From: Rossellomorea aquimaris
GTDB taxonomy: Bacteria > Bacillota > Bacilli > Bacillales > Bacillaceae_B
Direction: 5' to 3'
DNA: 64,000 nt
NCBI RefSeq assembly: GCF_001877785.1
Contig: NZ_MINN01000085.1
Span: forward strand, 62,001-126,000
Program-made: the position numbers and the translations under genes
Shown here: in pieces, positions 45,990 through 56,756 of the stretch
How positions within the stretch are numbered: position 1 is the stretch's first letter
Layout: every line of letters starts with the position of its first letter
Notes under the pieces: generated by a model
The model's input: the letters and a program-made list of their open reading frames with translations, nothing else
The model's database searches: none
Told to the model about the DNA's origin: nothing

Positions 45990-46026
45990 AAAAAAAGGAC
46001 TGACCTAAGCGGTTAGTCCTTTTTTC
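45990..46026 (+). terminator. Terminator of the bkd operon
   Basis: AAAAAAGGACTGACC pairs with GGTTAGTCCTTTTTT, loop TAAGC. Confidence 0.92.
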
Positions 46027-46095
46027 TATTGCCTATAATCAGCGTATTTTCCTATTAATGGTATTGGATATAATGAATACCCGGGACAATCAGCC

Positions 46096-46119
46096 GGATT
46101 ATTCCCGGAAGAATAATCC
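46096..46119 (+). other. Short perfect hairpin in the bkdB-bpr spacer
   Basis: GGATTATTC-CCGGAA-GAATAATCC, then TTTTCC. Possibly a second terminator. The rest of 46027-46345 contains no gene that I can support. Confidence 0.45.
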
Positions 46120-46345
46120 TTTTCCGTAATTACATTTTTTCGTAGTGCTTTATTAGGGGAGGGAAATGGAGCATAAAACCGCTATGACCCCTATTTCATA
46201 TTTTTTAGGATCGGAATTTTCAATTTACTGAAACTCCGTCTAATGACCCCTGTTTATCTTCCTGAAATAAGAGAATATGCCTGAAGTTATGGAATATATG
46301 AGACTTTCATCCTTTCAGGAAAAAAGAGGAATCAGACCATTCGTT

Positions 46346-46360
46346 CATTTTCTGAAAATT
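46346..46360 (+). promoter_or_regulatory. CodY-box candidate upstream of bpr
   Basis: CATTTTCTGAAAATT matches the CodY motif AATTTTCWGAAAATT at 14 of 15 positions. It lies 143 bases upstream of the protease gene. Repression by CodY in rich medium would fit an extracellular protease. Confidence 0.7.
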
Positions 46361-46465
46361 CAGATCAATATCGACAAAAAGTTACAACATTTTACAATCA
46401 ACTTTGGTTATCTTTGGTGTAACACCTACATTTTACCAGGTGATTCTCGAATGAGGAGGTGGATT

Positions 46466-46486
46466 TTGAAGGAAACATCAATTTAA
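46466..46486 (+). CDS. Candidate six-codon leader ORF before bpr
   Basis: A near-perfect SD (AGGAGGTGG, 46454-46462) precedes TTG 46466, followed by five codons and TAA (peptide MKETSI). The true bpr SD and ATG come 4 and 17 bases later. It may be a translated leader or just a standby ribosome site; not verifiable from sequence alone. Confidence 0.3.
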   Translation: MKETSI

Positions 46487-46502
46487 TCCGGGAGGGAATT
46501 AA

Positions 46503-49500
46503 ATGAGGGGAAGAAGTAGAAGAAAGTGGTTTTCAATCGTATTGACCCTAGTAATGTTCATTCCACTAATGTTTCCATTCAACTCTAACGCAGCAAGTAC
46601 ATCGATGCCGACTGTAGCAAAAGGAAAGGCTTCTACATCGGTGAATGATACTGCAAAAGTAAGTCCGCAATCGAAAATCACATCAAAGCTCCAAGATCAA
46701 TTCAAGAAAGATAAGCACGTCACATACTTAGTGAAGTTCAAGGAGCAGGTAGACACTAAGGGCGTAGCAAAAAAAGCGGCTGAAAAAGCCGAGAAGCAAA
46801 AGCTTACAGCTAACAATAAAAAGCTGCTGAAGCGTAATATGGTTGTTTCAGAGCTGCGTTCCACTGCACTTGAAACTCAGGCAGAAGTAAAAAAATACTT
46901 AAACAAAGAGAAAAAGAGCGGTGCCGTTAAAAATGTGAAGGATTTCTACGTAGTCAACGGTATGGCAGTCACAAGTACAAAAGAAGTCATGGAAAAAATC
47001 GCTCAATATCCTGAAGTAGCGAAAATCCTCCCGAATGAAACCCGCCAGCTCATCCAGCCGGTAAAAGCAGATGGCTCTGCAGCCACCCTGGATGTAAAAA
47101 AGGCTGAAAAAGCGGACAATCAGCCGGCTTCAATCGAGTGGAACCTCGAGCAGATCGGTGCACCGGCAGTGTGGGATATGGGCATCGACGGAGCAGGGAC
47201 AGTGGTCGCTTCAATCGATACAGGGGTTCAATGGAATCATCCGGCGTTGAAGGAAAAGTACAGAGGGTATGATCCACAAAACCCTGATACACCGGACAAT
47301 GAATTCAACTGGTTCGATGCAACAGCAGGCCAGGGCACTCCATATGATGACCAGGGGCATGGTACCCATGTTACTGGTACGATGGTAGGATCTGAACCTG
47401 ATGGAAATAATCAGATCGGTGTAGCTCCGGGAGCAAAGTGGATCGCGGTAAAGGCATTCACTGCCAATGGAGGAACAGATGTTGACTTATTGGAGGCGGG
47501 AGAATGGATTCTTGCCCCTACTGATGCAGAAGGGAATCCACATCCTGAAATGGCTCCTGATGTAGTCAATAACTCTTGGGGAGGCGGACCTGGTTTAGAT
47601 GAATGGTACCGCGATATGGTTGCTGCATGGAGAGCAGCGGAAATTTTCCCTGAATTCTCTGCAGGAAACACGACTCTTTTCAATCCTGGAGGGCCAGGAT
47701 CAGTAGCTACACCGGCAAACTATCCTGAGTCGTTTGCAACAGGCGCGACAGACAGCAGCAATCGTCTTGCGGGCTTCTCTTTACAGGGCCCTTCTCCATA
47801 TGACGAAGTAAAGCCTGAGATTTCAGCTCCAGGCGTGAACATCCGTTCATCCGTCCCTGGCAGTGGTTATGAAGGCGGCTGGAACGGTACATCGATGGCA
47901 GGACCGCACGTATCGGCGGTTGCCGCATTGTTAAAGCAGGTTAATTCTGATTTGACAGTCGATGATATCGAAGAAATCTTGACGTCTACAGCAGTGCCGT
48001 TGACTGATGGCACATTCCCGGAATCACCTAATAATGGTTATGGCCATGGGCTTGTGAACGCATTTGATGCAGTGTCATCAGTCATGAGCGGAATTGGTAA
48101 GATTGAAGGGAATGTATCGAAAGAAGGAGATGATTCAGAAGCTCCTGAGATCTCCCATGAAGCTCCGGCTGAAGCATTCAAAGGAATGGATCTGCCTCTT
48201 CAAGCGGATGTAAATGACAATATCAGTGTCACAAATGTTTCCCTCAGCTATCAAAAAGCTGATGGTGAGTGGGTTACAGTTGATGCTTCAAGAACATCCG
48301 GTGACTATACTTCCGGATCTTACGAAGCCGTCATCCCGGGTGCGGATTTGACCGGTGACGAAGTGAATTATAAGTGGACTGCTGCGGACTTCGGTGGAAA
48401 TGAAGTCGAGAGTGACACGTATACAGTAGCTTTATTACCGGGTATCACAGTTGGATATGAGCAGGATTTTGAAACAACTCCTGCCGGCTGGACTTCATAT
48501 GGAGATGCAAACAGCTGGGAGTGGGGCGTGCCGACTACAGGTCCTGGCAGCGCAGTATCCGGAGAAAAAGTGTATGCAACGAATCTTGATGGGAATTATG
48601 ATAGTCGCGCGAATATGTCCCTGCAGATGCCTCCTATCGATCTGCCGGAAGGGAACAGCTTCCTTCAGTTCAAGCAGTGGCATGAACTTGAAAGAAACTA
48701 CGATTATGGTCATGTATTTGTCTCTACAGACGGAGAGAACTGGACACAGGCTCTGCGAGTAAATAATGTGACGGACGGCTGGGTCGACGGCGAAGTTGAC
48801 TTAAGTGAATATGCCGGACAGCGTGTTTACGTGGCATTCAATGTGACGACGGATGGAAGCGTCGTGAAACAAGGGTGGTATCTGGATGATGTGAAATTGA
48901 GTGCAGAATCCATTTTGCCTGCAGGCAAAGCAAAGTTAGGATTGAAGTCTAAGAGTGACAGCTCGGCTTCGGTTTCAAAGAAACCTAGTGTGAATCCTAA
49001 TAAAATCGAAATGGCTGAGCCAGCCAAGAAAGAAGCACCAGTGGAAGGCAACTCGCCTGCTCCGGTATTATTACCGCTGCAAGCAGAGGTTACTGTGCTG
49101 GAAACAGGGCGGTCTGCTTACACGAATCCGGCAGATGGATCTTATCAAATGACCCATGCTGCAGGAGAATTTACACTACAGGCTTCAACTTACGGGTACA
49201 GATCACAGACACAAAGTGTCACAGTGGAAGCGGATGAAACTTCAACAGCGGACTTTACGCTGGAAGAAATCCCGCGCGGAAATGTTTCGGGTGTTGTCAC
49301 CAACCAAATGACAGGCGAACCTGTCGAAGGGGCGACAGTCTTCTTGATGGAAGATGCCGTTGTAACTCCGGTTGAAACAAATGCAGACGGTGAATACGAA
49401 CTCGAAGCTTATGAAGGTGAATATACGCTTAAAATCGTTGCTCCTTACTACTACAGCCAAGAGGTGAGTGTGACCATTGAAGGCGGGGAAGCTGCTGAAG

Positions 49501-50861
49501 CGGACGTTTCCCTTGAGCCATTTATCGGCTACCCTGGTGAAATCGGTTACGATGATGGAACAGCTGAAAACGCACGTGCCTTCTATGATGCAGGAAATGG
49601 ATGGGCCGTTAAGATGTCACTGGAAGAAGGAAACGATTCAGCGATGGTAACCGGAGGTCTATTCCGATTCTGGGATACAGAATGGCCGGTGCCGGGCGGA
49701 ACTGATTTCCAAGTGGCAATCTATGACGCTTCCGGAACTGACGGGGCACCAGGTAAGAAGCTCGCAGGTCCATTTGATGCAACTGCTTTAAGAAATGGAG
49801 AATGGACGCATGTCGATCTTAGTGAACACGGAATCATGGTCGATGGAGACTTCTATATGGTCTACATCCAATCTGCCCCTAACCCTAACGCACCTGGATT
49901 GGGTACAGACGAAGACGGCGAATACGCTGCGCGCAGCTGGCAGCTGGTCGGCGGAGCATGGTCGCCTTCTCCAGAAGATGAAGGAAACTATATGATCCGT
50001 GCAACGGTGAATTACGAAGTGACTGCACCAGTCATCACTTCACCTAAAGACGGTTCATATACGAAGGACGAATCGGTCACCGTTGAAGGTACTTCAGCAC
50101 CTACCACTACCGTCCATCTATACAATGGAGACGAAGAAGTGGCTCAAGCCGAAACGGCTGAAGACGGAACATTCTCTGCAGATGTTATCTTGAACGACGG
50201 GGAGAATGTCATTACGGCAAAAGCTGCAACAGAGCAGGGGATGACGGGGGCTTCCGAACCTGTCACGATCACGCTCGATCAGGTGAAGCCGGAACTCGCC
50301 ATCACTTCTCCTGAAGAAGGACTGAAAACAAATCGTGAAGCCATCACAGTAAAAGGAACCATTAGCGAGGATCACCTTGCATGGGTGAAAGTAAATGGTG
50401 AAAAAGCAACTGTGAAAGACGGCGAATTCAGCCACAGACTTCTTCTGGACCAAGGAGAAAATGTCATTCAAGTTGTTGCTAAAGATAAAGCCGGCAACAA
50501 AAAGAAGAAATCGGTAACGGTATTTGCCAAGTTCGGCGACATTGAAATCGATAATCTTCTTCCGGCTGAAGATAAAGAATTGAAAAAAGGTGAATCGGTA
50601 AAAATCGAATTTGACAGCGAACCTGGATTGGATGCAACATTCGCCATCCACATGCCGCTGACGAATGCAGGAGCCCAGTTGACGAACGCAACTGAACTTC
50701 CGATGATGGAGACGTCTGAAGGTCATTACGTCGGCTACTACACGGCGACTTCAAATGTGAAAGCACCTGGTGCTGTCGTTGAAGTCAAAATCTCTGACGA
50801 CTTCGGAAATGTGAGCACAAAACGCGCAGAAGGAAAGTTGTACATCAACGCGAAAAAATAA
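46503..50861 (+). CDS. bpr: Bacillopeptidase F, large secreted subtilisin-family protease
   Basis: 1452 aa, very similar in architecture to B. subtilis Bpr. Signal peptide (about 1-31, cut near NSNAAS), I9-type propeptide (about 65-190), S8 catalytic domain with D239 (SIDTGVQ), H286 (GHGTHV) and S464 (NGTSMAGPH). C-terminal region: an Ig-like stretch, a jelly-roll domain (GYEQDFETTPAGW...), carboxypeptidase-regulatory-like repeats (about 860-1010), and Big-type repeats (ITSPKDGSYTKDESVTVEG, ITSPEEGLKTNREAITVKG). ATG 46503 follows GGGAGGG. In B. subtilis the C-terminal part is removed on secretion. The gene is an insertion relative to the B. subtilis order here. Confidence 0.95.
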   Translation: MRGRSRRKWFSIVLTLVMFIPLMFPFNSNAASTSMPTVAKGKASTSVNDTAKVSPQSKITSKLQDQFKKDKHVTYLVKFKEQVDTKGVAKKAAEKAEKQKLTANNKKLLKRNMVVSELRSTALETQAEVKKYLNKEKKSGAVKNVKDFYVVNGMAVTSTKEVMEKIAQYPEVAKILPNETRQLIQPVKADGSAATLDVKKAEKADNQPASIEWNLEQIGAPAVWDMGIDGAGTVVASIDTGVQWNHPALKEKYRGYDPQNPDTPDNEFNWFDATAGQGTPYDDQGHGTHVTGTMVGSEPDGNNQIGVAPGAKWIAVKAFTANGGTDVDLLEAGEWILAPTDAEGNPHPEMAPDVVNNSWGGGPGLDEWYRDMVAAWRAAEIFPEFSAGNTTLFNPGGPGSVATPANYPESFATGATDSSNRLAGFSLQGPSPYDEVKPEISAPGVNIRSSVPGSGYEGGWNGTSMAGPHVSAVAALLKQVNSDLTVDDIEEILTSTAVPLTDGTFPESPNNGYGHGLVNAFDAVSSVMSGIGKIEGNVSKEGDDSEAPEISHEAPAEAFKGMDLPLQADVNDNISVTNVSLSYQKADGEWVTVDASRTSGDYTSGSYEAVIPGADLTGDEVNYKWTAADFGGNEVESDTYTVALLPGITVGYEQDFETTPAGWTSYGDANSWEWGVPTTGPGSAVSGEKVYATNLDGNYDSRANMSLQMPPIDLPEGNSFLQFKQWHELERNYDYGHVFVSTDGENWTQALRVNNVTDGWVDGEVDLSEYAGQRVYVAFNVTTDGSVVKQGWYLDDVKLSAESILPAGKAKLGLKSKSDSSASVSKKPSVNPNKIEMAEPAKKEAPVEGNSPAPVLLPLQAEVTVLETGRSAYTNPADGSYQMTHAAGEFTLQASTYGYRSQTQSVTVEADETSTADFTLEEIPRGNVSGVVTNQMTGEPVEGATVFLMEDAVVTPVETNADGEYELEAYEGEYTLKIVAPYYYSQEVSVTIEGGEAAEADVSLEPFIGYPGEIGYDDGTAENARAFYDAGNGWAVKMSLEEGNDSAMVTGGLFRFWDTEWPVPGGTDFQVAIYDASGTDGAPGKKLAGPFDATALRNGEWTHVDLSEHGIMVDGDFYMVYIQSAPNPNAPGLGTDEDGEYAARSWQLVGGAWSPSPEDEGNYMIRATVNYEVTAPVITSPKDGSYTKDESVTVEGTSAPTTTVHLYNGDEEVAQAETAEDGTFSADVILNDGENVITAKAATEQGMTGASEPVTITLDQVKPELAITSPEEGLKTNREAITVKGTISEDHLAWVKVNGEKATVKDGEFSHRLLLDQGENVIQVVAKDKAGNKKKKSVTVFAKFGDIEIDNLLPAEDKELKKGESVKIEFDSEPGLDATFAIHMPLTNAGAQLTNATELPMMETSEGHYVGYYTATSNVKAPGAVVEVKISDDFGNVSTKRAEGKLYINAKK

Positions 50862-50874
50862 TGATTCAAGAAAG

Positions 50875-50905
50875 GGAAGAGCCGGCTCGCCGGCTCTTCT
50901 TTTTT
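50875..50905 (+). terminator. Terminator of bpr
   Basis: AAGAGCCGG-CTCG-CCGGCTCTT, then a T-run. Confidence 0.92.
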
Positions 50906-51030
50906 CTGTTATCAATGAAGAATTGAAGAAAAGGGATTTTTTTTATATACTGAAATAGTATTAAATAAAAATTTTGAATTTTATCAAAACCTGCAGCGAA
51001 TAGGAACAAAGGGGAAGCTGAATATTGTTT

Positions 51031-51044
51031 TGAAAACGATTTCA
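51031..51044 (+). promoter_or_regulatory. cre site (CcpA operator) upstream of mutA
   Basis: TGAAAACGATTTCA fits the classical cre pattern TGWAANCGNTNWCA at every position and is nearly palindromic. It ends 26 bases before the mutA ATG, so bound CcpA would block initiation or elongation. It suggests carbon catabolite repression of the propionate pathway. Confidence 0.75.
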
Positions 51045-51070
51045 AAAATGTGAAATGAAAGAGGGGTACT

Positions 51071-52879
51071 ATGAAGCTTAGTGAGATGAAGAACCAAACA
51101 TTCGATCCACCCAATCTGCAAACATGGCAGGAAGCGGCTGAAAAAGCCTTAAAAGGGAGTAGTATAGAATCATTACATACCGAAACGTATGAAGGGATTA
51201 GGCTCAAGCCGCTGTTTACCAAAGAAGACCTTCCCGCGATCGACCGGGTGGAGTCCTATATACCGGCTGTAAATAATAAAATTTGCAGTATTCAAGAGTG
51301 GAACATCGCCCAAATAATAAAAAGGGGAACATGGGAAGAGTTGTCACATGCCCTGCAAGCCGCAGTTTCAAGAGGACAAAACTGCTTGTCTTTTTCAGTG
51401 GAAGATATGCAAATGGATGAAGGGTTTGACAACTTTATCCACGCGGCTGCGGGAGGAAACCTGTCTTTATTCAACATTGAGAAGACTAATGCTGATCTGG
51501 CTGACAGACTGTCTTCCTTGGCGGAAAGCGATGAATCGCTGAAAAGTTTCCACGGAGTGATCGGATTTGATCCAATATCTGAAATTGGATTCAGGCAGGG
51601 GGATTGCCCGCTTGATGAATGGGCAGAAAAGACTGTCGCTGTGTCATCCACCCTCCCTCACATTAAAACAATCGTCATCAATACGACACCCTATCACAAT
51701 CATGGAGCGAATGCAGTGCAGGAGCTTGCTTATGCATTTAGTACGGGAGTCTTATATTTTGATTTATTTCAAGAAAAGGGATGGTCGCCTGAAGAGATTG
51801 CTGAAAAAATGCATGTTCATTTCTCGGCAGGAAGTCACTTCTTCATGGAATTAGCCAAGATAAGAGCGTTCAAAAAGGTATGGAAGGACATTCTTGCTTC
51901 TTATGGCATTGATAAAGAATTATGTGAACGCTTCATCAGTATCAGTGCTGAAACATCACAGTTCAATAAATCGGCCCTTGATCCCCATGTGAACCTTCTC
52001 CGTACAGGCGGAGAGGCATTTTCAGCCGTTCTTTCCGGCGTCGATTATCTGGTTGTACATCCTTTTGACAGCGTATCGGGAGAGACAACAGCGCTCTCTG
52101 AAAGGGCTGCACGCAACATACAGCTGATCCTTGGGGAAGAAGCTCATTTAAATAAAGTGATCGATCCTGCCGGGGGTTCCTATTATGTGGAATGGCTGAC
52201 CGAAGAGGTCGGAAGAAAAGCCTGGTCGGAATTCCTGCGGATCGATTCGGAAGGCGGAATGTCCGCTTTATTGAAGAAAGGCGATATACAGGAGAGCGTG
52301 AACAAGGTGCTGGAAAAGAGGCTTGCTGATTTATCCACGCGTTCACAATCCATGATCGGAACAAACATCTATTCAAATCCGGAAGATTCGCTTACCGGCG
52401 TAAAAGCGTCAGATGATAACAGGCTATCCCTGCCTTTTGAAAAGCTCAGGAGAAGGGCTGAAGAAATCGGAAAGTCAGGGGAAAAACCAGCATCCGGAAT
52501 CATTGGACTGGGTGAACTGAAGAATCACAAGCCGCGCGCAGATTTTGTCAGTGGTTTCTTGTCCACAGGGGGCATTCATTCCCACCTCAGCCGTCCTTGT
52601 TTTACGAAGGAGGATGTCCTCGCCTTCATGCAAGAAACCAATTATCCATATTATGTTGTTTGCGGCAGGGATGAAGAATATGATTCATGGCTCCCTTTGA
52701 TCATAGAGGCAGCCGGCAATTACCATTCACAAATAAAAATCGATGCTGCAGGTAAATTGAACGAAGAGAAGATGGCGGCCTGGACTCAGCTTGGGTTGCA
52801 CGGCTGTATCCACCGGAACCAGAATATGCTGGAGAAACTGAATGATTTATTGACCATCTGGGAGGAGGAAAAGAAATGA
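51071..52879 (+). CDS. mutA: Methylmalonyl-CoA mutase small subunit
   Basis: 602 aa. TIM-barrel domain resembling the large subunit ([13 protein letters not shown]..., [16 protein letters not shown]) and a C-terminal flavodoxin-like domain without the cobalamin-binding DxHxxG motif. So it is the non-catalytic partner of MutB, as in other heterodimeric mutases. ATG 51071 follows GAGGGG. The last four bases overlap mutB (ATGA). B. subtilis lacks these genes. Confidence 0.93.
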   Translation: MKLSEMKNQTFDPPNLQTWQEAAEKALKGSSIESLHTETYEGIRLKPLFTKEDLPAIDRVESYIPAVNNKICSIQEWNIAQIIKRGTWEELSHALQAAVSRGQNCLSFSVEDMQMDEGFDNFIHAAAGGNLSLFNIEKTNADLADRLSSLAESDESLKSFHGVIGFDPISEIGFRQGDCPLDEWAEKTVAVSSTLPHIKTIVINTTPYHNHGANAVQELAYAFSTGVLYFDLFQEKGWSPEEIAEKMHVHFSAGSHFFMELAKIRAFKKVWKDILASYGIDKELCERFISISAETSQFNKSALDPHVNLLRTGGEAFSAVLSGVDYLVVHPFDSVSGETTALSERAARNIQLILGEEAHLNKVIDPAGGSYYVEWLTEEVGRKAWSEFLRIDSEGGMSALLKKGDIQESVNKVLEKRLADLSTRSQSMIGTNIYSNPEDSLTGVKASDDNRLSLPFEKLRRRAEEIGKSGEKPASGIIGLGELKNHKPRADFVSGFLSTGGIHSHLSRPCFTKEDVLAFMQETNYPYYVVCGRDEEYDSWLPLIIEAAGNYHSQIKIDAAGKLNEEKMAAWTQLGLHGCIHRNQNMLEKLNDLLTIWEEEKK

Positions 52880-55032
52880 TTAAACCCGACTGGCAGGGAA
52901 TGGACCCATATTCCCAAAAGGGCGCGGCGGGAGATTTTTCTGCTCCAGGCAGCACCTATGAAACAAATGAAAATATAACGATCAAGTCGCTCTATACAGA
53001 GGAAGATACCAAGGCTATGTCCCATCGTGAAGATTTGCCTGGTATTGCCCCCTTCACCCGCGGGCCGTATCCGACGATGTATGTGAACAGGCCGTGGACC
53101 GTGCGTCAATATGCAGGTTTTTCAACTGCAGAAGAAAGTAATGCGTTTTACCGGAGAAACTTAAGCATGGGGCAGAAGGGCCTTTCGGTGGCCTTCGACC
53201 TTGCGACACACAGGGGCTATGATTCCGATCACCCAAGGGTGGTGGGGGATGTCGGAAAAGCAGGGGTGGCAATCGATTCCATCCTCGATATGAAAATACT
53301 TTTCGATGGGATCCCGCTTGATCAAATGTCGGTATCGATGACGATGAACGGCGCCGTGCTGCCGATCCTTGCTTTTTATATCGTCACGGCAGAAGAACAG
53401 GGTGTCCCGCATGAGAAGCTCTCAGGTACCATTCAAAATGATATCCTGAAAGAATACATGGTGAGGAATACGTATATATACCCGCCGGAGACTTCCATGA
53501 AAATCATAGCGGATATCTTTGAATATACCTCCAGGAACATGCCTAAATTCAACAGCATCAGCATCTCGGGATATCATATGCAGGAAGCGGGGGCACCTGC
53601 CGATATCGAGCTAGCCTATACCCTCGCAGACGGGCTTGAATACGTCAGGACTGGTTTGAAGGCAGGGATTGACATTGATTCTTTCGCACCCAGACTGTCA
53701 TTCTTTTGGGCGATCGGGATGAATTATTTCATGGAAGTGGCAAAAATGCGTGCTGCGAGAAGGATCTGGGCCAAGATGATGAAATCCTTTTCCCCTCTGA
53801 ATGTAAAATCAATGGCGCTCAGAACCCACTCCCAAACATCGGGATGGAGCCTGACAGAACAGGATCCTTTCAACAATGTGACCCGGACCCTGATTGAGGC
53901 GCATGCAGCGGCGATGGGCCATACCCAGTCGCTTCACACGAACGCACTCGATGAGGCCATCGCCCTGCCGACTGACTTTTCAGCGCGGATCGCACGGAAC
54001 GCCCAGCTTTATCTGCAGGAAGAAACATTGATCACAAAAGTCATCGACCCCTGGGCCGGTTCCCACTATGTCGAATCCCTTACCCAGCAGCTTATGGAGA
54101 AGGCATGGGAGCATATCGAAGAAATCGAAGAGCTCGGCGGGATGACGAAAGCGATTGAAACAGGTTTGCCGAAGATGAGGATTGAAGAAGCGGCAGCAAG
54201 AAGGCAGGCAATGATCGACTCAGGTAAAGAATCGATCATCGGCGTCAATAAGTACCGTCTGGAAAAAGAAGATGAAATCGAAACACTCGATATTGATAAT
54301 ACTGCCGTCAGACAAAAACAGATCGAGAGAATCCAAAAGTTAAAAGAAGAGAGAAATGAAGATGAAGTCTTGAAGGCACTGGACACCTTGACGAACGCAG
54401 CGCAGACAGGGGAAGGAAATCTCCTTGAAAAGGCAGTTGACGCAGCACGTGCAAGAGCTACCCTCGGTGAAATATCCGATGCAGTCGAAAAAGCATCAGG
54501 CAGGCATAAAGCGACGATAAGGAGCATCAGCGGCGTGTACAGTTCAAATTTCTCGAATGAAAATGAAATTGCAGTTGTTCAGGAAATGACCGAGGAATTC
54601 CTTGAAAACGAAGGAAGGAGACCGCGTATCTTGATTGCTAAGATGGGCCAGGACGGGCACGACAGGGGTGCGAAGGTAATCAGTACGGCATTTGCCGATC
54701 TTGGATTTGATGTCGATATCGGACCGCTGTTTCAGACGCCGGAGGAAACGGCACTGCAGGCAGTCGAAAACGATGTGCATGTCATAGGATTCAGCTCCCT
54801 TGCTGCCGGGCATAAAACCCTCCTGCCGCAGCTTGCAGAAGAGCTTGCGAAACTCGGCCGTGAAGACATATTGATTGTCGTAGGGGGCGTCATTCCTGCC
54901 AAGGACTATGAGTTCCTGCTGAATAACGGGGCATCCGCCGTGTTCGGACCTGGTACGATCATACCGGTTGCGGCTCAAAAAGTGATAAAGGAAATCTATG
55001 AAGTCCTCGGATATGAGGAAGTGACCGAATAA
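52876..55032 (+). CDS. mutB: Methylmalonyl-CoA mutase large subunit (catalytic, B12-binding)
   Basis: 718 aa. N-terminal substrate barrel ([51 protein letters not shown]) and C-terminal B12 domain with the cobalt-ligating H595 in [13 protein letters not shown]. Interconverts (R)-methylmalonyl-CoA and succinyl-CoA through an adenosylcobalamin radical. The ATG overlaps the mutA stop, and its own stop overlaps the meaB ATG, so the three genes are translationally coupled. Confidence 0.97.
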   Translation: MIKPDWQGMDPYSQKGAAGDFSAPGSTYETNENITIKSLYTEEDTKAMSHREDLPGIAPFTRGPYPTMYVNRPWTVRQYAGFSTAEESNAFYRRNLSMGQKGLSVAFDLATHRGYDSDHPRVVGDVGKAGVAIDSILDMKILFDGIPLDQMSVSMTMNGAVLPILAFYIVTAEEQGVPHEKLSGTIQNDILKEYMVRNTYIYPPETSMKIIADIFEYTSRNMPKFNSISISGYHMQEAGAPADIELAYTLADGLEYVRTGLKAGIDIDSFAPRLSFFWAIGMNYFMEVAKMRAARRIWAKMMKSFSPLNVKSMALRTHSQTSGWSLTEQDPFNNVTRTLIEAHAAAMGHTQSLHTNALDEAIALPTDFSARIARNAQLYLQEETLITKVIDPWAGSHYVESLTQQLMEKAWEHIEEIEELGGMTKAIETGLPKMRIEEAAARRQAMIDSGKESIIGVNKYRLEKEDEIETLDIDNTAVRQKQIERIQKLKEERNEDEVLKALDTLTNAAQTGEGNLLEKAVDAARARATLGEISDAVEKASGRHKATIRSISGVYSSNFSNENEIAVVQEMTEEFLENEGRRPRILIAKMGQDGHDRGAKVISTAFADLGFDVDIGPLFQTPEETALQAVENDVHVIGFSSLAAGHKTLLPQLAEELAKLGREDILIVVGGVIPAKDYEFLLNNGASAVFGPGTIIPVAAQKVIKEIYEVLGYEEVTE

Positions 55033-56063
55033 TGGATGCCCGGCAGCCGGAGAAAAAGAGGAGATTTGTTAAGAGAAAACGAGATTCCATTTCAATTCCA
55101 GCATTGAAAGAAGGAGTCCTGAATGGAGATCGGAGTTCCCTGGCAAAGGCCATCACACTCATAGAGAGCAACGCCCCCCATCACTATGAATGGGGACAGG
55201 AACTTCTCGGGGAATTGTTGCCCTATACCGGGAACAGCCTCAGGATCGGGATTACGGGAGTCCCCGGGGCAGGGAAAAGCACCTTCATCGAAGCGTTTGG
55301 AGAAATGCTATGCAATCAGGGGCACTCTGTCGCGGTTCTTGCCATCGATCCAAGCTCCTCCTTATCCGGGGGAAGCATCCTCGGGGATAAAACAAGGATG
55401 GAGCAGCTTTCCAAAAATCCAAAGGCGTTTGTCAGGCCGTCGCCGACAGCAGGCACGCTCGGCGGAGTTCACCGGAAGACGAATGAGACCCTGCTTTTAT
55501 GTGAAGCCGCAGGTTATGACATCATGATTATCGAGACCGTCGGAGTCGGGCAGAGTGAAGTGATGGTCAGGCAGATGGTCGACTTCTTCCTCTTACTCGC
55601 TATCACCGGTGCGGGGGATGAGCTCCAAGGGATGAAAAAGGGCATCATGGAACTCGCAGATGCCATGGTCGTCAATAAAGCGGACGGGAAAAATAAGCAG
55701 CTCGCTGAAAAGACGAGACGTGAACTGAACCAGATCCTTCACTTCCTCGTGCCTGCTACAAAAGGATGGAACTCAAGGGCGTATACATGCTCGGCCCTTG
55801 AAAAAAAAGGCTTGAGAGAGTTATGGGATGTCATAAATGAATTCGAGAAGGCCACCAAAGAAACAGGCGGTTTTCAGGAAAGAAGGATTCGCCAAAAGAA
55901 AGAATGGTTCTACACCATGTTAAAAGACCGGATCCTTTCAGATTTCTTCCTTGACGAAAAAATTAAACCGGCAGTCCCGCAAATGGAAGAAAAAATCAAA
56001 AGCGGCGACCTGACCACCTCGAAAGCCATCGAAGAACTGCTTCAGCTGTATAAGCAGTCTTAA
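55032..56063 (+). CDS. meaB: MeaB/ArgK-family GTPase, chaperone of methylmalonyl-CoA mutase
   Basis: 343 aa G3E-type P-loop GTPase. Walker A GVPGAGKST (76-84), IDPSSSLSGGSILGDKTRM switch region, ETVGVGQSE, and NKADGKN for base recognition. It gates adenosylcobalamin loading and protects the mutase from inactivation. ATG 55032 overlaps the mutB stop (TAATG). No clear terminator follows; the next gene has its own promoter. Confidence 0.95.
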   Translation: MDARQPEKKRRFVKRKRDSISIPALKEGVLNGDRSSLAKAITLIESNAPHHYEWGQELLGELLPYTGNSLRIGITGVPGAGKSTFIEAFGEMLCNQGHSVAVLAIDPSSSLSGGSILGDKTRMEQLSKNPKAFVRPSPTAGTLGGVHRKTNETLLLCEAAGYDIMIIETVGVGQSEVMVRQMVDFFLLLAITGAGDELQGMKKGIMELADAMVVNKADGKNKQLAEKTRRELNQILHFLVPATKGWNSRAYTCSALEKKGLRELWDVINEFEKATKETGGFQERRIRQKKEWFYTMLKDRILSDFFLDEKIKPAVPQMEEKIKSGDLTTSKAIEELLQLYKQS

Positions 56064-56088
56064 TTCACACCTTTTTAGTCAATTTTAA

Positions 56089-56118
56089 TTGAAAATAAAG
56101 GGACAAACTTGGTATGAT
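56089..56118 (+). promoter_or_regulatory. Sigma-A promoter of brxB
   Basis: TTGAAA (56089-56094), an 18-base spacer and TATGAT (56113-56118), about 70 bases before the gene. Confidence 0.6.
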
Positions 56119-56189
56119 GGGGGTACATCAAACTTCGTCTACTGTGAAGAATGATAAAGACATAGAGTATTGAAAAGGAGCGTCTTAGA

Positions 56190-56627
56190 ATGGATATGGA
56201 TTTCAATTTATTTATGAACGATATCGTCCGCCAGGCCCGCCAGGAAATGGAGGCATCAGGATATTCACAATTAACATCAGAAGAAGAAGTGGAACAGGCT
56301 TTCAGCAAACCGGGTACAACACTTGTCATGATCAACTCAGTATGTGGATGTGCAGGCGGAATTGCCCGTCCGGCAGCGGCACATGCCATCCATTATGATA
56401 AACGACCGGACCAGCTTGTAACGGTATTCGCCGGCCAGGATAAAGAAGCAACCGCTAAAGCACGCAGTTACTTTACCGGTTATCCACCTTCCTCGCCATC
56501 TTTCGCTCTCCTAAAAGATGGAGAACTCTTGACAATGGTAGAAAGACATGAAATCGAAGGCCACGACCCGATGTCGGTTGTAAACAAGCTTCAATCCTAT
56601 TTTGATGAATATTGCGAAGAAGTATAA
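56190..56627 (+). CDS. brxB: Bacilliredoxin BrxB (YqiW)
   Basis: 145 aa DUF1094 thioredoxin-like protein with the C52-G-C54 motif in [12 protein letters not shown]. Bacilliredoxins remove bacillithiol from oxidised proteins. Very close to B. subtilis YqiW, including [17 protein letters not shown] and [12 protein letters not shown] 56190 follows AAAGGAG by about 9 bases. It is a single-gene unit with its own promoter and terminator. Confidence 0.95.
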   Translation: MDMDFNLFMNDIVRQARQEMEASGYSQLTSEEEVEQAFSKPGTTLVMINSVCGCAGGIARPAAAHAIHYDKRPDQLVTVFAGQDKEATAKARSYFTGYPPSSPSFALLKDGELLTMVERHEIEGHDPMSVVNKLQSYFDEYCEEV

Positions 56628-56642
56628 GTATCTTCAGGGATC

Positions 56643-56709
56643 GGCTCTTACAATGTTGTTAGAGCCTTGAGTTAAACCCGGACCAATTTGAATTGGTTCG
56701 GGTTTTTTG
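56643..56709 (+). terminator. Double hairpin terminator after brxB (divergent GGCTGGG-family member)
   Basis: First stem GGCTCT...AGAGCC (56643-56666). Second stem AAACCCGGACCAATT / AATTGGTTCGGGTTT (56674-56705) ending in TTTTTT. The second stem and its TTGAGTTAAACCCG approach resemble the hairpins at 7938 and 29217, but the GGGACAAAA leader is absent. Confidence 0.85.
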
Positions 56710-56756
56710 TTTTGAGTGGTGGGGGCCAGGGACGGGTTTGTATTTCCTTATTTTCC

